Shown here one piece after another: positions 24,693 to 33,240 of a stretch of 33,731 nucleotides of DNA. A program made the translations under genes and the position numbers. Location: NCBI GenBank assembly GCA_030065015.1, contig JASJDU010000010.1, positions 1 through 33,731 on the forward strand, read 5' to 3'. The stretch is from Candidatus Caenarcanales bacterium. GTDB lineage: Bacteria; Cyanobacteriota; Vampirovibrionia; Caenarcaniphilales; Caenarcanaceae. The number at the start of each line of letters is the position of its first letter. Positions within the stretch are counted from its first letter, which is position 1. Below the pieces are notes generated by a model. The model had not been told where the DNA came from. It ran no database searches and saw only the letters and a program-made list of their open reading frames with translations.

Positions 24693-25967
24693 TCAAGTTG
24701 AACCTGTTTTCTTAATTATTCCAATTAATTTATCAATTGAATTGGTGATTAAATCCTCATCAATATTAAGAGGTGGAATTATTCTTAAAGCATTTGTTCC
24801 GGCTGGAAGGATCAACATTTTTTGCTTAAAACATTCATCTATTACTTTATCAACAGTTTCCTTTGATTCGAGCTCAACACCAATCATAAAACCGTAACCA
24901 CGAATTCTGGCCATGTTTGTCAACTCATCGGTCAAAGTTTTCATTATTTGATTCCCGATACGAGTAGCTCTCTCTAAAAGATTATCTCTTTCAATTATTT
25001 CTAATGTTTTGAGAGCGGCAGCACAGGCAACAGGATTTCCACCGTAAGTACTCCCATGTGATCCGGGGGGCATTTGTTCCATCCAATCAAGTTTGCTAGA
25101 AAAGCCACCGATTGGCATTCCATTACCTAAGCCTTTTGCCATGGTTATAACATCTGGTTCTACATCATAATGGTCAATTGCAAACCACTTACCCGTTCTA
25201 CCTATCCCGGATTGTACTTCGTCAACAATTAATAAAATTCCATAATCGTCACAGATTTTGCGCAATTCCTTCAGATAGTTGAACCTGTGATTTGGTGCAG
25301 GTATATAACCACCTTCTCCTACAATTGGTTCAATTATTATTGCAGAGACTGATTCAGGAGGCAGATTTTGTTTGAAATTTCTTTCCAATAAGTCTAAACA
25401 TTCAAGATTGCAGGTGTTAGGCTCTTTAAAAACGGGACACTTCCAGCAATTCGGAAAATCAACAAAGTTTACTCCGCTTAGTAATGGATCGTAGTTTTTT
25501 CGAAGAGTGATTTTGGAAGAGGATAAAGCAGTAGATCCCAATGTTCTACCGTGAAAAGAAGGTCTAAAGGCAATAATGTTGGGACGACCTGGGTTTATAT
25601 AACGACTAAACTTGATTGCACCATCAACTGCTTCGGCACCACTATTGCATAGGAAAGTGTTATTCAAATCCCCAGGAAGAACTTGTGACAATTTTTCAGC
25701 TAATTCAATATTCTTTGTATGGTGTGTCACACAACTAATGTGAACTAACTTATCCAGTTGCTCTTTTGTTGCGTTACTTATTTCCGGGTGGCAATGGCCA
25801 AGCTGAGTAACACCAATTCCGCTGGTCAAATCAAGATACTTTTCACCATCAGTTGTGAATAGATGAGAACCTTCACCTTTTTCAACAACAATATGAAATA
25901 CTCTAATTAGAGCGTTGGAAAGATATTGTTGATCTTTATTTAAATATTCTTGCAAGCTTAGTTTCAT
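24693..25967 (-). CDS. Class III PLP-dependent aminotransferase (ornithine/4-aminobutyrate type)
   Basis: A cytosolic PLP enzyme of fold type I. Motifs are the phosphate loop NSGAEAVDGAIKF, FHGRTLG, IIEPIVGEGGY, the PLP-pyridine Asp249 in LIVDEVQSGIGRTG, and Schiff-base Lys278 in TMAKGLGNGMPIGG. At 424 aa it is typical of the ArgD/GabT/OAT group. A four-cysteine cluster C174-x2-C177-x8-C186-x3-C190, as in some archaeal ornithine or lysine aminotransferases and racemases, argues against plain ArgD. The substrate cannot be fixed from sequence. It stands alone and is convergent with the nucleotidase gene. Confidence 0.88.
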   Translation of the reverse strand: MKLSLQEYLNKDQQYLSNALIRVFHIVVEKGEGSHLFTTDGEKYLDLTSGIGVTQLGHCHPEISNATKEQLDKLVHISCVTHHTKNIELAEKLSQVLPGDLNNTFLCNSGAEAVDGAIKFSRYINPGRPNIIAFRPSFHGRTLGSTALSSSKITLRKNYDPLLSGVNFVDFPNCWKCPVFKEPNTCNLECLDLLERNFKQNLPPESVSAIIIEPIVGEGGYIPAPNHRFNYLKELRKICDDYGILLIVDEVQSGIGRTGKWFAIDHYDVEPDVITMAKGLGNGMPIGGFSSKLDWMEQMPPGSHGSTYGGNPVACAAALKTLEIIERDNLLERATRIGNQIMKTLTDELTNMARIRGYGFMIGVELESKETVDKVIDECFKQKMLILPAGTNALRIIPPLNIDEDLITNSIDKLIGIIKKTGST

Positions 25968-26135
25968 ACTCTTATTAATCCCATCTGTATCTTAATTTCA
26001 TATTCTTTATGTTTGTTTTTGATTTATGGCATTAATTACCCATTAATTCAAAGTGTAATGCATCTGTATCTATAGTATAAAACCAATAATAATATACATA
26101 AGAATGTCTAAAGAGTTCAAAAGTTGAGAGTTGTT

Positions 26136-26711
26136 TCACAAAACTGCTAACTCTTTTTCGATAGCTTTAGTTATTGATTTATTGGTTGGTTTTACCCAAG
26201 GTGCAAATTTCTTTATAACTTTACCCTCCCTATCAACTAAATATTTTTGAAAGTTCCATTTTGGAGAACCTTGCTTCAAGGATAAGCTCTTAAATAATTC
26301 AGATTGTTTGGCACCTTTTACGTGTGATTTTTCGAAGATTGGGAAAGTTATCTGAAAATTTTTTGAGCAAAAATTTTGAACTTCTTCATTCTTATGAAAT
26401 TCTTGTCCTAAAAAATCCCCGGAAGGAAAGGCTAGAACAATAAAGCCCTTACTTTTATACCTTTTATATAATGTTTCAAGCTCAGCATATTGACTGGTAA
26501 AACCACATTTTGAAGCAGTATTCACTATTAAAAGTACTTTTCCCTTATAACTGCATAAATCAGTTTCTACACCTTCAATATCTTTTACAGTTTTTTGAAG
26601 AAGTTGAGGACATGAAGAGGATAAAACTTTAGCTTGTAAAGTATTGCAATTTAGCCAACTTAAAGCAAACAACAGCGTCAATATGAAAAAAGCAGATGAG
26701 TAATTTATCAC
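26136..26711 (-). CDS. Exported glutathione-peroxidase-like thiol peroxidase
   Basis: A peroxide-reducing thioredoxin-fold enzyme. An N-terminal signal segment (about 5-27) predicts export, so it would act in the periplasm. Peroxidatic Cys69 lies in NTASKCGFTSQY, and Cys115 in NFCSKNFQITFP aligns with the resolving cysteine of thioredoxin-dependent 2-Cys Gpx proteins. WNFQKYLVDREG (from Trp152) is the conserved tryptophan region. The usual FPCNQF is FPSGDF, so the catalytic glutamine is replaced by Asp99. At 191 aa it is longer than the usual 160, by the leader. It is 70 bp downstream of secD on the same strand. Confidence 0.88.
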   Translation of the reverse strand: MINYSSAFFILTLLFALSWLNCNTLQAKVLSSSCPQLLQKTVKDIEGVETDLCSYKGKVLLIVNTASKCGFTSQYAELETLYKRYKSKGFIVLAFPSGDFLGQEFHKNEEVQNFCSKNFQITFPIFEKSHVKGAKQSELFKSLSLKQGSPKWNFQKYLVDREGKVIKKFAPWVKPTNKSITKAIEKELAVL

Positions 26712-26781
26712 TTTTATGTATTCAAAGTTTTTGTTTCTAAATTTTATTAAGCAAATTATCCTGAAAAACTAATATTTTGAA

Positions 26782-28050
26782 TTATTTATCTAATGGTTTA
26801 TTGTTCACGCCGAACCAAAACGGTTTTCTTAAAAAGTCAAACTTTAAGCCAAAACCAACTAGTTCTCTTGTAATTATTATTGCAGAAAAGAAACTAACCA
26901 TAACGCCTACCGCGAGAGTAATTGCAAATCCTTTAACTAAGCCAGTACCGAATAGTCCTAGAATTAAGCAAACAATTAATGTGTTTAAATTGCTATCAAA
27001 GATACTAGGAAAAGCTTTTTTAAAGCCTTCTTCAACCGCAGCATAAACCCCTCGGCCATGAGATATTTCTTCTTTTATTCTTTCAAAAATGAGAACGTTA
27101 GCATCCACTGCCATTCCAATAGACAGAATAAATCCTGCAATCCCAGCTAATGTCAGTGTGATTCCTCTTGTGAAAAAGCCCAGAGATATTAAAGTGTATG
27201 ATACCAAAGCAACAGTTGCCAAGAAACCAGGTAGCCTATAGGCAAAGATCATAAATACCGCAACTATTGATAAACCAATTCCTCCCGCTTTTAGACTCTT
27301 AATAATGGAGTCTTGTCCGAGAGTTGCACCAACTGTTCTTTCTGAAATTAGTTTAACAGGGACTGGAAGAGCACCAGCATTAAGTTGTACTGCTAAATCT
27401 TTTGCGTCTTCTAAAGTGAAGTCACCGGTTATTTGACCATTTTGTGATATTTGGGATTGAACAACCGGGGCCGATATTAAATTATCATCCAGAAAAATAC
27501 CCAATGGTAGTTTCCCTTTGGCTAATCTTCCGGAGAGTTTAGAAAATTTCTTAGCCCCTTCTGGCTTTAGTTCAAATGCGATTGTCCAATTACCGTTTCC
27601 TGACTCACTTGGAGCAGCTTGAGCTCTTTTTAAGTCAGCTCCAGTTACACCTGTGCTAATCCATTTGGGGGTTTCTAAAGTTGAATTTTTCAAGTCTATT
27701 TCTTTGAACTCTAATTTTGCTGTCTTTAAAAGTCTGCGTTTTACAATCTCAGGATCAGCACCAGGTATTTCGACTAAAATTCGATCTTTCCCTACCTTGA
27801 GAACATTTGCTTCAGTAGTACCAGAAGCATTAACTCTATTTTCTAAGACCTTTTTTAAACCTTCAAGTGTTTCGTTCGTTATTTTGGGAACTTGCTTTGT
27901 TGGCTCAGCTTGAAAGAGTAATTGAGCGCCTCCTACTAAATCTAGTCCGAGTTTGAGATTGGTGCTTTTTATATTGTTATTTCCGTACCATAACCAATAA
28001 CAGCTTAACCCTAAAATAAAAACCACCAACAAAGGTTTAAAAAACTTCAT
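26782..28050 (-). CDS. secD: Protein translocase subunit SecD
   Basis: This RND-like membrane component assists SecYEG in pulling preproteins into the periplasm using proton motive force. An N-terminal helix (about 7-23) precedes the periplasmic P1 domain (LKLGLDLVGGAQLLF, then LENRVNASGTTEANV and VEIPGA). Five C-terminal helices follow, with the hallmark GMAVDANVLIFERIKEEI. At 422 aa it is on the short side but complete. The partner secF, usually directly downstream or fused, is missing; a peroxidase gene takes its place. It lies 64 bp after skp on the same strand, joining export and periplasmic chaperoning. Confidence 0.95.
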   Translation of the reverse strand: MKFFKPLLVVFILGLSCYWLWYGNNNIKSTNLKLGLDLVGGAQLLFQAEPTKQVPKITNETLEGLKKVLENRVNASGTTEANVLKVGKDRILVEIPGADPEIVKRRLLKTAKLEFKEIDLKNSTLETPKWISTGVTGADLKRAQAAPSESGNGNWTIAFELKPEGAKKFSKLSGRLAKGKLPLGIFLDDNLISAPVVQSQISQNGQITGDFTLEDAKDLAVQLNAGALPVPVKLISERTVGATLGQDSIIKSLKAGGIGLSIVAVFMIFAYRLPGFLATVALVSYTLISLGFFTRGITLTLAGIAGFILSIGMAVDANVLIFERIKEEISHGRGVYAAVEEGFKKAFPSIFDSNLNTLIVCLILGLFGTGLVKGFAITLAVGVMVSFFSAIIITRELVGFGLKFDFLRKPFWFGVNNKPLDK

Positions 28051-28114
28051 TTACTTTGAACTCAAAATTATATAGATGCAGACATTTTAGCTTGCTTTAA
28101 AGAAAGTTAATTGG

Positions 28115-28576
28115 CTATTTTGAATTCAACTTTTTCAAAATAGAATCTGTAATATCTTTGCCACCGTAATAAGCAGTTTCAGCAGTAATGATTAAATCGA
28201 GTTTTTGAGATTTAGCCTCTTCATCAATTATCTCTCTAATTTTTCCTTCGACATCTTGTCTTAGAGAATTTGCAATTGATTCTGCCTTCGCTTTCTCATC
28301 AAGAAGCTTTTTTTCTGCTTCTTTTTGTTTTGCTGCTAATTCGCTTTCGGAAAGTTTTTTATTTTTACTTGCTTCCTCAATTTCTTTATTTAAGGTCAAA
28401 AGAAGCTCTTGTATTTTTGTTCTTAATTCTACAATTCTTTCCTGAGCTTCTTTTGATTCTTTATATTCAGTCAATAACCTATATTTATCAATAATCCCAA
28501 TTTCATAAGCAATTGATGCTTGGTGGCAGATAATTGAAAATAAGATTGAAAATAAAATTACAATTTTGTTTGTCAT
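28115..28576 (-). CDS. skp: Skp/OmpH-family periplasmic chaperone
   Basis: A 153-residue protein with a signal peptide (hydrophobic residues about 5-22) and a mature start YEIGIIDKYRLL. The long charged helical region (about 40-120, Lys/Glu/Ala-rich) would form the tentacle-like coiled coils of the trimeric Skp chaperone that holds unfolded outer-membrane proteins. The end (DLIITAETAYYGGKDITDSI) matches the family's C-terminal strand pattern, VDVTDEV-like. Genes around it (secD downstream, sigma and anti-sigma upstream) fit an envelope-biogenesis role. In many bacteria skp lies near bamA and lpxD, which are absent here. Confidence 0.85.
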   Translation of the reverse strand: MTNKIVILFSILFSIICHQASIAYEIGIIDKYRLLTEYKESKEAQERIVELRTKIQELLLTLNKEIEEASKNKKLSESELAAKQKEAEKKLLDEKAKAESIANSLRQDVEGKIREIIDEEAKSQKLDLIITAETAYYGGKDITDSILKKLNSK

Positions 28577-28668
28577 CGTTTAACTCATTACCGTAAAAGG
28601 CATCTCTTTGATTAGTAAGATGAAAATATTCAGTCAGATGATTAAATCATTTGAAGTGAAAGCTTAAT

Positions 28669-29550
28669 TTACAATCCTTCAACTTTTTTTACATTATCAC
28701 TGTTACCCTGATATTTTTCTTCAGGGAATAATTTGTCTTCCAAGTCATTCCAAAAGTTTCTGTATCTTTCTTCTTGATTTAAGTCCAAACAGAAGCTTTG
28801 CTTAAGAGCTGATTTTAACTTGGAGAAAGATAAATAAAGCTTTCTGCAACTAGAACAAGCAAGAATGTGATCATTAATCAATTGTGCTTTAGTGGATGAA
28901 ACTTCTCCATCTATAAACTCTGATAAACCAACGAAAAACTTTTCTTTAATTGACCAGTCTTTTGAAGAGTTTTCAGAAAACATTTCTTCATGAAATTGGG
29001 AGTCAAGTTCTTGATTAATATCTGTCCAAATATCCAAACTGTCAATATTCTGCGGAAGCTCAAAGCCATTTTTTAATAACGCACTCAGATTACTTGAAGT
29101 ATTAAATTGAGCAGTTGATAGTTTAGAACTACTTGTACTGTTATTCTGAATTGAAGAATTATCATAAGCTTTTATTTCAGAATTATTTATTGCTTCAATT
29201 CTGTCATTAGCTTCTAATTTTTTTTCTATGTTGTTCCAAAGGTCTATATTTGTAAATTCTTGAGTTACATTGTCAAGATTGAATGACTGTTTAAGAATTT
29301 TACTTAACTGTTTTTCTTGTAATTCTAATTCTTCATTCAACTGTGTCCAAAAGTTTGTGAAAACTGGATCATTATCGTTGATGACTTTTTCTGTTCCTAG
29401 TTCTTGCTTAGCTAATAAAGATAATTTAGAAAAGTTATTGAATACTTTCTTAAATTTTTCATTTTTTTCAATTAATTCTTTAACTTCATCTGGATTATTT
29501 GATTCTCCATCAAAATATTCCGATAACTTTTCTAGTTCATGAAACTTCAT
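28669..29550 (-). CDS. Zinc-finger anti-sigma factor with duplicated domain and four Trp repeats
   Basis: It lies 27 bp after the ECF sigma gene and probably binds and inhibits that sigma factor. Residues 206-250 form an anti-sigma zinc domain: LSEFIDGE, then His228-x3-Cys232-x2-Cys235. Residues 5-50 are a second copy (LSEYFDGE ... FSKLSLLAKQ versus FSKLKSALKQ) that has lost His and both Cys. Four related W-x2-(L/I)-(N/E)-x3-L motifs, at Trp68, Trp105, Trp175 and Trp267, are spread over the 293 residues. Between them (about 120-160) is a Ser/Asn-rich linker. There is no transmembrane helix, so it would act in the cytoplasm. Confidence 0.75.
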   Translation of the reverse strand: MKFHELEKLSEYFDGESNNPDEVKELIEKNEKFKKVFNNFSKLSLLAKQELGTEKVINDNDPVFTNFWTQLNEELELQEKQLSKILKQSFNLDNVTQEFTNIDLWNNIEKKLEANDRIEAINNSEIKAYDNSSIQNNSTSSSKLSTAQFNTSSNLSALLKNGFELPQNIDSLDIWTDINQELDSQFHEEMFSENSSKDWSIKEKFFVGLSEFIDGEVSSTKAQLINDHILACSSCRKLYLSFSKLKSALKQSFCLDLNQEERYRNFWNDLEDKLFPEEKYQGNSDNVKKVEGL

Positions 29551-29577
29551 TATTCAAATTCATAAGTTGCCTAATTC

Positions 29578-30246
29578 TTATAACGTTAAAGATGAGCTAA
29601 AAGTTCCCGAAATTTTATTATTTTGTTTAGTACTTAATTTTTTTGGTAACTTTTCGACGTAACTTTTGAGCATTATTTGTAACCTTGCCCTCGCTCTTGC
29701 AATACGAGATTTTACTGTCCCTAGTTCACAACCTAGAGATTCTGCAATTTCTTCGTAGCTTAAACCCTGTAATTCTCTTAAGACAATAACAACTCTAAAT
29801 TGTTCCGGTAGTTGATCCATTGCTTGTCTAATGAAAGTTGCGAGTTCTTGATTTAAAACGAGCTCGTCTGGTCCTTGGCTCAGATCCGGAAATTCTCTAG
29901 TTGTATCATCTTCATCATCAACTCCTCTATCTAAAGAAATTGTGGAGACCTTACGTGGCCTTTTTCTCAGCTCATCGTAGAAAAGGTTAATTGTTATTTG
30001 ATTTAACCAAGCTCTGAATGTCTTTGGATTTCTTAGGCTTCCAATATGTCGATAAACTCTTATAAAAACTTCTTGTGACAAATCAGCTATATCGTGCCAG
30101 TCAGGAGCAAGTTGATATAGCATTGAAAAAACTATCTTTTGATACCTTTTCACTAGTGCCTCTAGCGCAAGCCTTTCACCAGCTTGACATTTTATAACAA
30201 GCTCAGTATCGGGCATTTCTAAATAAAAGCTCTTTTGGCTAACCAA
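29578..30246 (-). CDS. ECF (sigma-24/RpoE-type) RNA polymerase sigma factor
   Basis: A 222-residue sigma factor with regions 2 and 4 only. Region 2 spans about 12-95 (ALEALVKRYQKIVFSMLYQL, DIADLSQEVFIRVYR, FRAWLNQITINLFYDELRKR). Region 4 spans about 140-195 (LPEQFRVVIVLRELQGLSYE, CELGTVKSRIARARARL). A TTG start at 30246, with AAAGAGG 9 nt upstream, makes it overlap the end of the GT2-LpxK gene by 8 bp. An ATG at 30216 is the alternative. The anti-sigma gene follows at 27 bp. Location inside a lipid A and envelope gene run suggests envelope-stress control, inferred from context. Confidence 0.92.
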   Translation of the reverse strand: MVSQKSFYLEMPDTELVIKCQAGERLALEALVKRYQKIVFSMLYQLAPDWHDIADLSQEVFIRVYRHIGSLRNPKTFRAWLNQITINLFYDELRKRPRKVSTISLDRGVDDEDDTTREFPDLSQGPDELVLNQELATFIRQAMDQLPEQFRVVIVLRELQGLSYEEIAESLGCELGTVKSRIARARARLQIMLKSYVEKLPKKLSTKQNNKISGTFSSSLTL

Positions 30247-32164
30247 TTTTTTCAGCCTCTTTATTCGTGAGATTTGTGAATAACTCCAATCCTAGCAAAT
30301 TACTCAACTGAGTGTGAATGTGATCTTTTAAGCTGTTTGAATCAATTTTTTCACCTAGAAGTTTTATGGATTTTATTTCATGGTGCGCAATAATCAATTT
30401 ATCTAAACTTATATTCAAGGCATAAAGTTTAATGGCATCCTTGCTTGTTGTTACCAAGTAGTCCGCTTCACAATTACTAAGCTGCTCTTTCAGCAATTCA
30501 ACGTCTTTTTGTTTGTAGTCATAGTGGTCCTGAAAAGAAATTGTTTTTTGCAAGATAATTCCATTACTTTCTAACTCTTTGAAAAACTGAGTTGGATTAC
30601 CTAAGCCACAAAAAGCGAGAACTTTCTTACCATTTATGTACTCTTCAACAGGAGAAATTCCAACTGTGAATTTTGATACTCCATCTTGTAACTCAAAGAT
30701 CTTTTTGTTAGGAGCATATCTCTCAATATATTGAAGATATTTTTCTTTTAATTGATGATTATGATTTGTTCTAGTTAATACAAATACGCTTGCTCTTATA
30801 AGTTCGCTAAAGTTTTCTCTTCTAGAACCAATTGGTAATAAATCTTTGAAATAAGGATCCGAACAATCAATTAAGCATATATTTACGTCTCTTTCTAGTT
30901 GATAATGTTGGAAACCGTCATCCATTAAAAGAACTTCACTTCCTAAGCTTTCAACAGCATACTTGCCGGCTTTCGTTCTTGATGAATGAACAATAACATC
31001 AACGTTCTCATTAACTAGAGCATTTTTCATTAGGAGTGGTTCATCACCTACTTCCTTGGGATTGGAGTTAATGAGAACCTCTTTGGGCTGATCCTTGGAA
31101 TTAAATGGGCTTTGTCTGGATTTGTACCCTCTACTTAAAATCGCAATTTTTTTTATATCTAGGGAGTGTAGATTCTTTGTTAACCAAATAACAAAAGGTG
31201 TTTTACCCGATCCACCTACTGATAAATTACCAATTGAAATTACTGGTACACTCAACTTCGATTTCTTTAGGATCTTTTTATCGTATAAGTATATTCTTGC
31301 AATGCTGATTAATTCGTATAGTTTTTGAAATGGTTTAAGAAAGAGCTTATGAATTAAACTTTGCTGAAAGAATGAGTCGCTTTTGAATTTTTTATTGAGC
31401 TCCCATACTCTGAAATACTTGTAAGCGGTAGCTATTGCTAGGATCAGACTAACTATAAAACCGGTGGTTCGATCTAAAAAACCGAGTCTCAAAAAGTATT
31501 TGTTAAAAAAACTGAATTTGAACTTTATTAAAATGTCCAATAAAGATGCTGTTTCGCCATGTGAAAACTTGTTTTCGGCTACTTTATCCGCATACTTGAT
31601 TTGAGTAATCAAAAAATCTTGAATATTTTTCCATGAGTAATGAAGTAAATGTTCGTTTAAGTTGTCAACTTTGCCGTTTACTGAAACTACTTCATGAATA
31701 TTAGCTCCAACAAAGCTACCTTTTGATTTCTTGAAGAATCTCAATTTGTAATCAGGATAAAGTCCTGAATGGTATATCCATTTACCTAAAAACCAATGAA
31801 GTCTTTTAATCGAATATCCATCGATTTGATTATCCTGTAAATTAAGATTAGATATTGTTTCATAAAGTTTTTTTTCAACTCTTTCATCTGCGTCTAAAGA
31901 AAGAACCCATTCATTGGTACATTGCTCTAAAGCAAACTGTTTTTGATCACGATAGTTCTCAAATTCATTTTCAATTACTTCTGCGCCAAGTTCCAAAGCT
32001 ATTTGCTTGGTTCGATCTATACTTCCTGAATCAACGACAATAATTTCATCGCAAAAAGAAACACTTTCTAAGCAGTTCTTTATATTCTCTTCTTCGTTTA
32101 AAGTTATTATGAAAGCCGATATCGGTAGTTTATTTCCTAGGCTGCCTTTAAATGCTTCCACCAT
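30239..32164 (-). CDS. lpxK: Fused GT2 glycosyltransferase and tetraacyldisaccharide 4'-kinase (LpxK)
   Basis: One 641-residue frame holds two enzymes. Residues 12-255 are a GT2 sugar transferase of the WaaE/KdtX type: SAFIITLNEEENIKNCLESV, EIIVVDSGSIDRT, DAD at 91-93, then HWFLGKWIYHSGLYPDYKLR and a membrane-associated end. Residues about 265-630 are LpxK, which phosphorylates the lipid A disaccharide at 4': P-loop GNLSVGGSGKTP (312-323), RGYKSR, VGDEP, catalytic DDGFQH (415-420) and LLPIGSRRE. Both halves keep their key motifs and near-normal lengths. It ends 8 bp inside the sigma gene and starts 23 bp after the sugar transferase gene. I do not recall this fusion as a common arrangement. 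Confidence 0.9.
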   Translation of the reverse strand: MVEAFKGSLGNKLPISAFIITLNEEENIKNCLESVSFCDEIIVVDSGSIDRTKQIALELGAEVIENEFENYRDQKQFALEQCTNEWVLSLDADERVEKKLYETISNLNLQDNQIDGYSIKRLHWFLGKWIYHSGLYPDYKLRFFKKSKGSFVGANIHEVVSVNGKVDNLNEHLLHYSWKNIQDFLITQIKYADKVAENKFSHGETASLLDILIKFKFSFFNKYFLRLGFLDRTTGFIVSLILAIATAYKYFRVWELNKKFKSDSFFQQSLIHKLFLKPFQKLYELISIARIYLYDKKILKKSKLSVPVISIGNLSVGGSGKTPFVIWLTKNLHSLDIKKIAILSRGYKSRQSPFNSKDQPKEVLINSNPKEVGDEPLLMKNALVNENVDVIVHSSRTKAGKYAVESLGSEVLLMDDGFQHYQLERDVNICLIDCSDPYFKDLLPIGSRRENFSELIRASVFVLTRTNHNHQLKEKYLQYIERYAPNKKIFELQDGVSKFTVGISPVEEYINGKKVLAFCGLGNPTQFFKELESNGIILQKTISFQDHYDYKQKDVELLKEQLSNCEADYLVTTSKDAIKLYALNISLDKLIIAHHEIKSIKLLGEKIDSNSLKDHIHTQLSNLLGLELFTNLTNKEAEKIG

Positions 32165-32187
32165 TCCAATTCAATTTTGCTTTCATT

Positions 32188-33240
32188 TTAATAAACTTCT
32201 TGAATAGTATTGATTTTAAAGATGCTTGCAGTCAACTGGTAAGCAGTCAAAAACATTATTTTAATATCAAGAAGAATATTCCAGTGCTTGATATATTCTA
32301 GATCATAGTGAACTCTCTTCTCCATATCTTCAACAGTTGCAGTTTCTCCTCTACATTTATTAACTTGAGCTAAACCCGTGATTCCTGGTACGCCAATGTG
32401 TCTTGACCAAAATCCGTCAATTTCAGTTTTAAATCTATAGTTGAGATTAACAGGATGCGGTCTCGGTCCTACAACGCTCATAGTTCCTTCTAATACATTG
32501 AAGAACTGTGGAAGTTCATCAATAGACGTTTTTCGTAGTATTGCACCTATCTTTGTAACTCTTGGATCGTTCTTTGTAGCTTGTGTCACATTGTTTCCGT
32601 TTTCACAAACGCTCATTGTTCTAAATTTATAAACGTCAAACTCTTGCCCATTAAATCCGTGTCTTTTTTGCCTAAATATAATTGGGCCTGGGGAAGTTAA
32701 CTTGATGCCCAAAGCCACAAAAAGCAAGAGGGGAGAAAGGAGACTGATTATTGTTAGAGAGAAAAGAATGTCGATAAAGCGTTTTATGAGCCCCTTGAAA
32801 CCTTTAAAAGGATTCTCTCTTATTGATATGACTGGGAGTTCCGTCGAAGCATCAACTTGAGAACTTGCTAAATTCACCTTCGACAAGTCTGGAATGAATT
32901 TAATAGTTGTTGTAGTGTTGTTAAGTTCTGTTACCCAGTGGTTAAGCTGATCAGCTTGATCTAAGCCTAAGGATATATAAACTGACTCAATTTTGTTCTC
33001 GCTTACAAAGGATTCTAAATCTATTGGTTTTGAAGTGAAGCTAACTCTTTGGTTTATTAATTCTTGAAATACATTTGATCTTTTGTCATTGTTTTCATAG
33101 TTCGATTCAGGTTGTTTCGTTTCTGTATAAACAAGACATTCAGAAAACTTATCGTGTTCTTTGTTTAAAATCTTGTTAATGGCGTCTTCGCTATTAGATC
33201 CTTGGGCAATCAAAAGAACTTTTTCTTTAGTGTCGAACAT
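32188..33240 (-). CDS. Bacterial sugar transferase (polyprenyl-phosphate glycosyl-1-phosphate transferase)
   Basis: It starts surface polysaccharide or O-antigen synthesis by moving a sugar-1-phosphate to undecaprenyl phosphate. The catalytic domain (about 150-345) shows the membrane helix [17 protein letters not shown]..., [43 protein letters not shown], and the SVVGPRPHP and [10 protein letters not shown] signatures. The N-terminal 140 residues are soluble (a remnant of the CoA-binding-like middle domain); the usual four-helix membrane region of WcaJ-type enzymes is missing, so the total is 350 rather than about 460. ATG with a strong GGAGG site. It is the first gene of the envelope run. 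Confidence 0.92.
   Translation of the reverse strand: MFDTKEKVLLIAQGSNSEDAINKILNKEHDKFSECLVYTETKQPESNYENNDKRSNVFQELINQRVSFTSKPIDLESFVSENKIESVYISLGLDQADQLNHWVTELNNTTTTIKFIPDLSKVNLASSQVDASTELPVISIRENPFKGFKGLIKRFIDILFSLTIISLLSPLLLFVALGIKLTSPGPIIFRQKRHGFNGQEFDVYKFRTMSVCENGNNVTQATKNDPRVTKIGAILRKTSIDELPQFFNVLEGTMSVVGPRPHPVNLNYRFKTEIDGFWSRHIGVPGITGLAQVNKCRGETATVEDMEKRVHYDLEYIKHWNILLDIKIMFLTAYQLTASIFKINTIQEVY

Noticed and set aside
26777-27046. Open frame of 89 codons on the plus strand
   Set aside because: It is antisense to the conserved C-terminal codons of secD and shows no family motif or own signals.
29270-29542. Open frame of 90 codons on the plus strand
   Set aside because: It is antisense to the anti-sigma gene; its Ser/Asn/Phe composition is the mirror of that gene's Glu/Lys/Leu codons.
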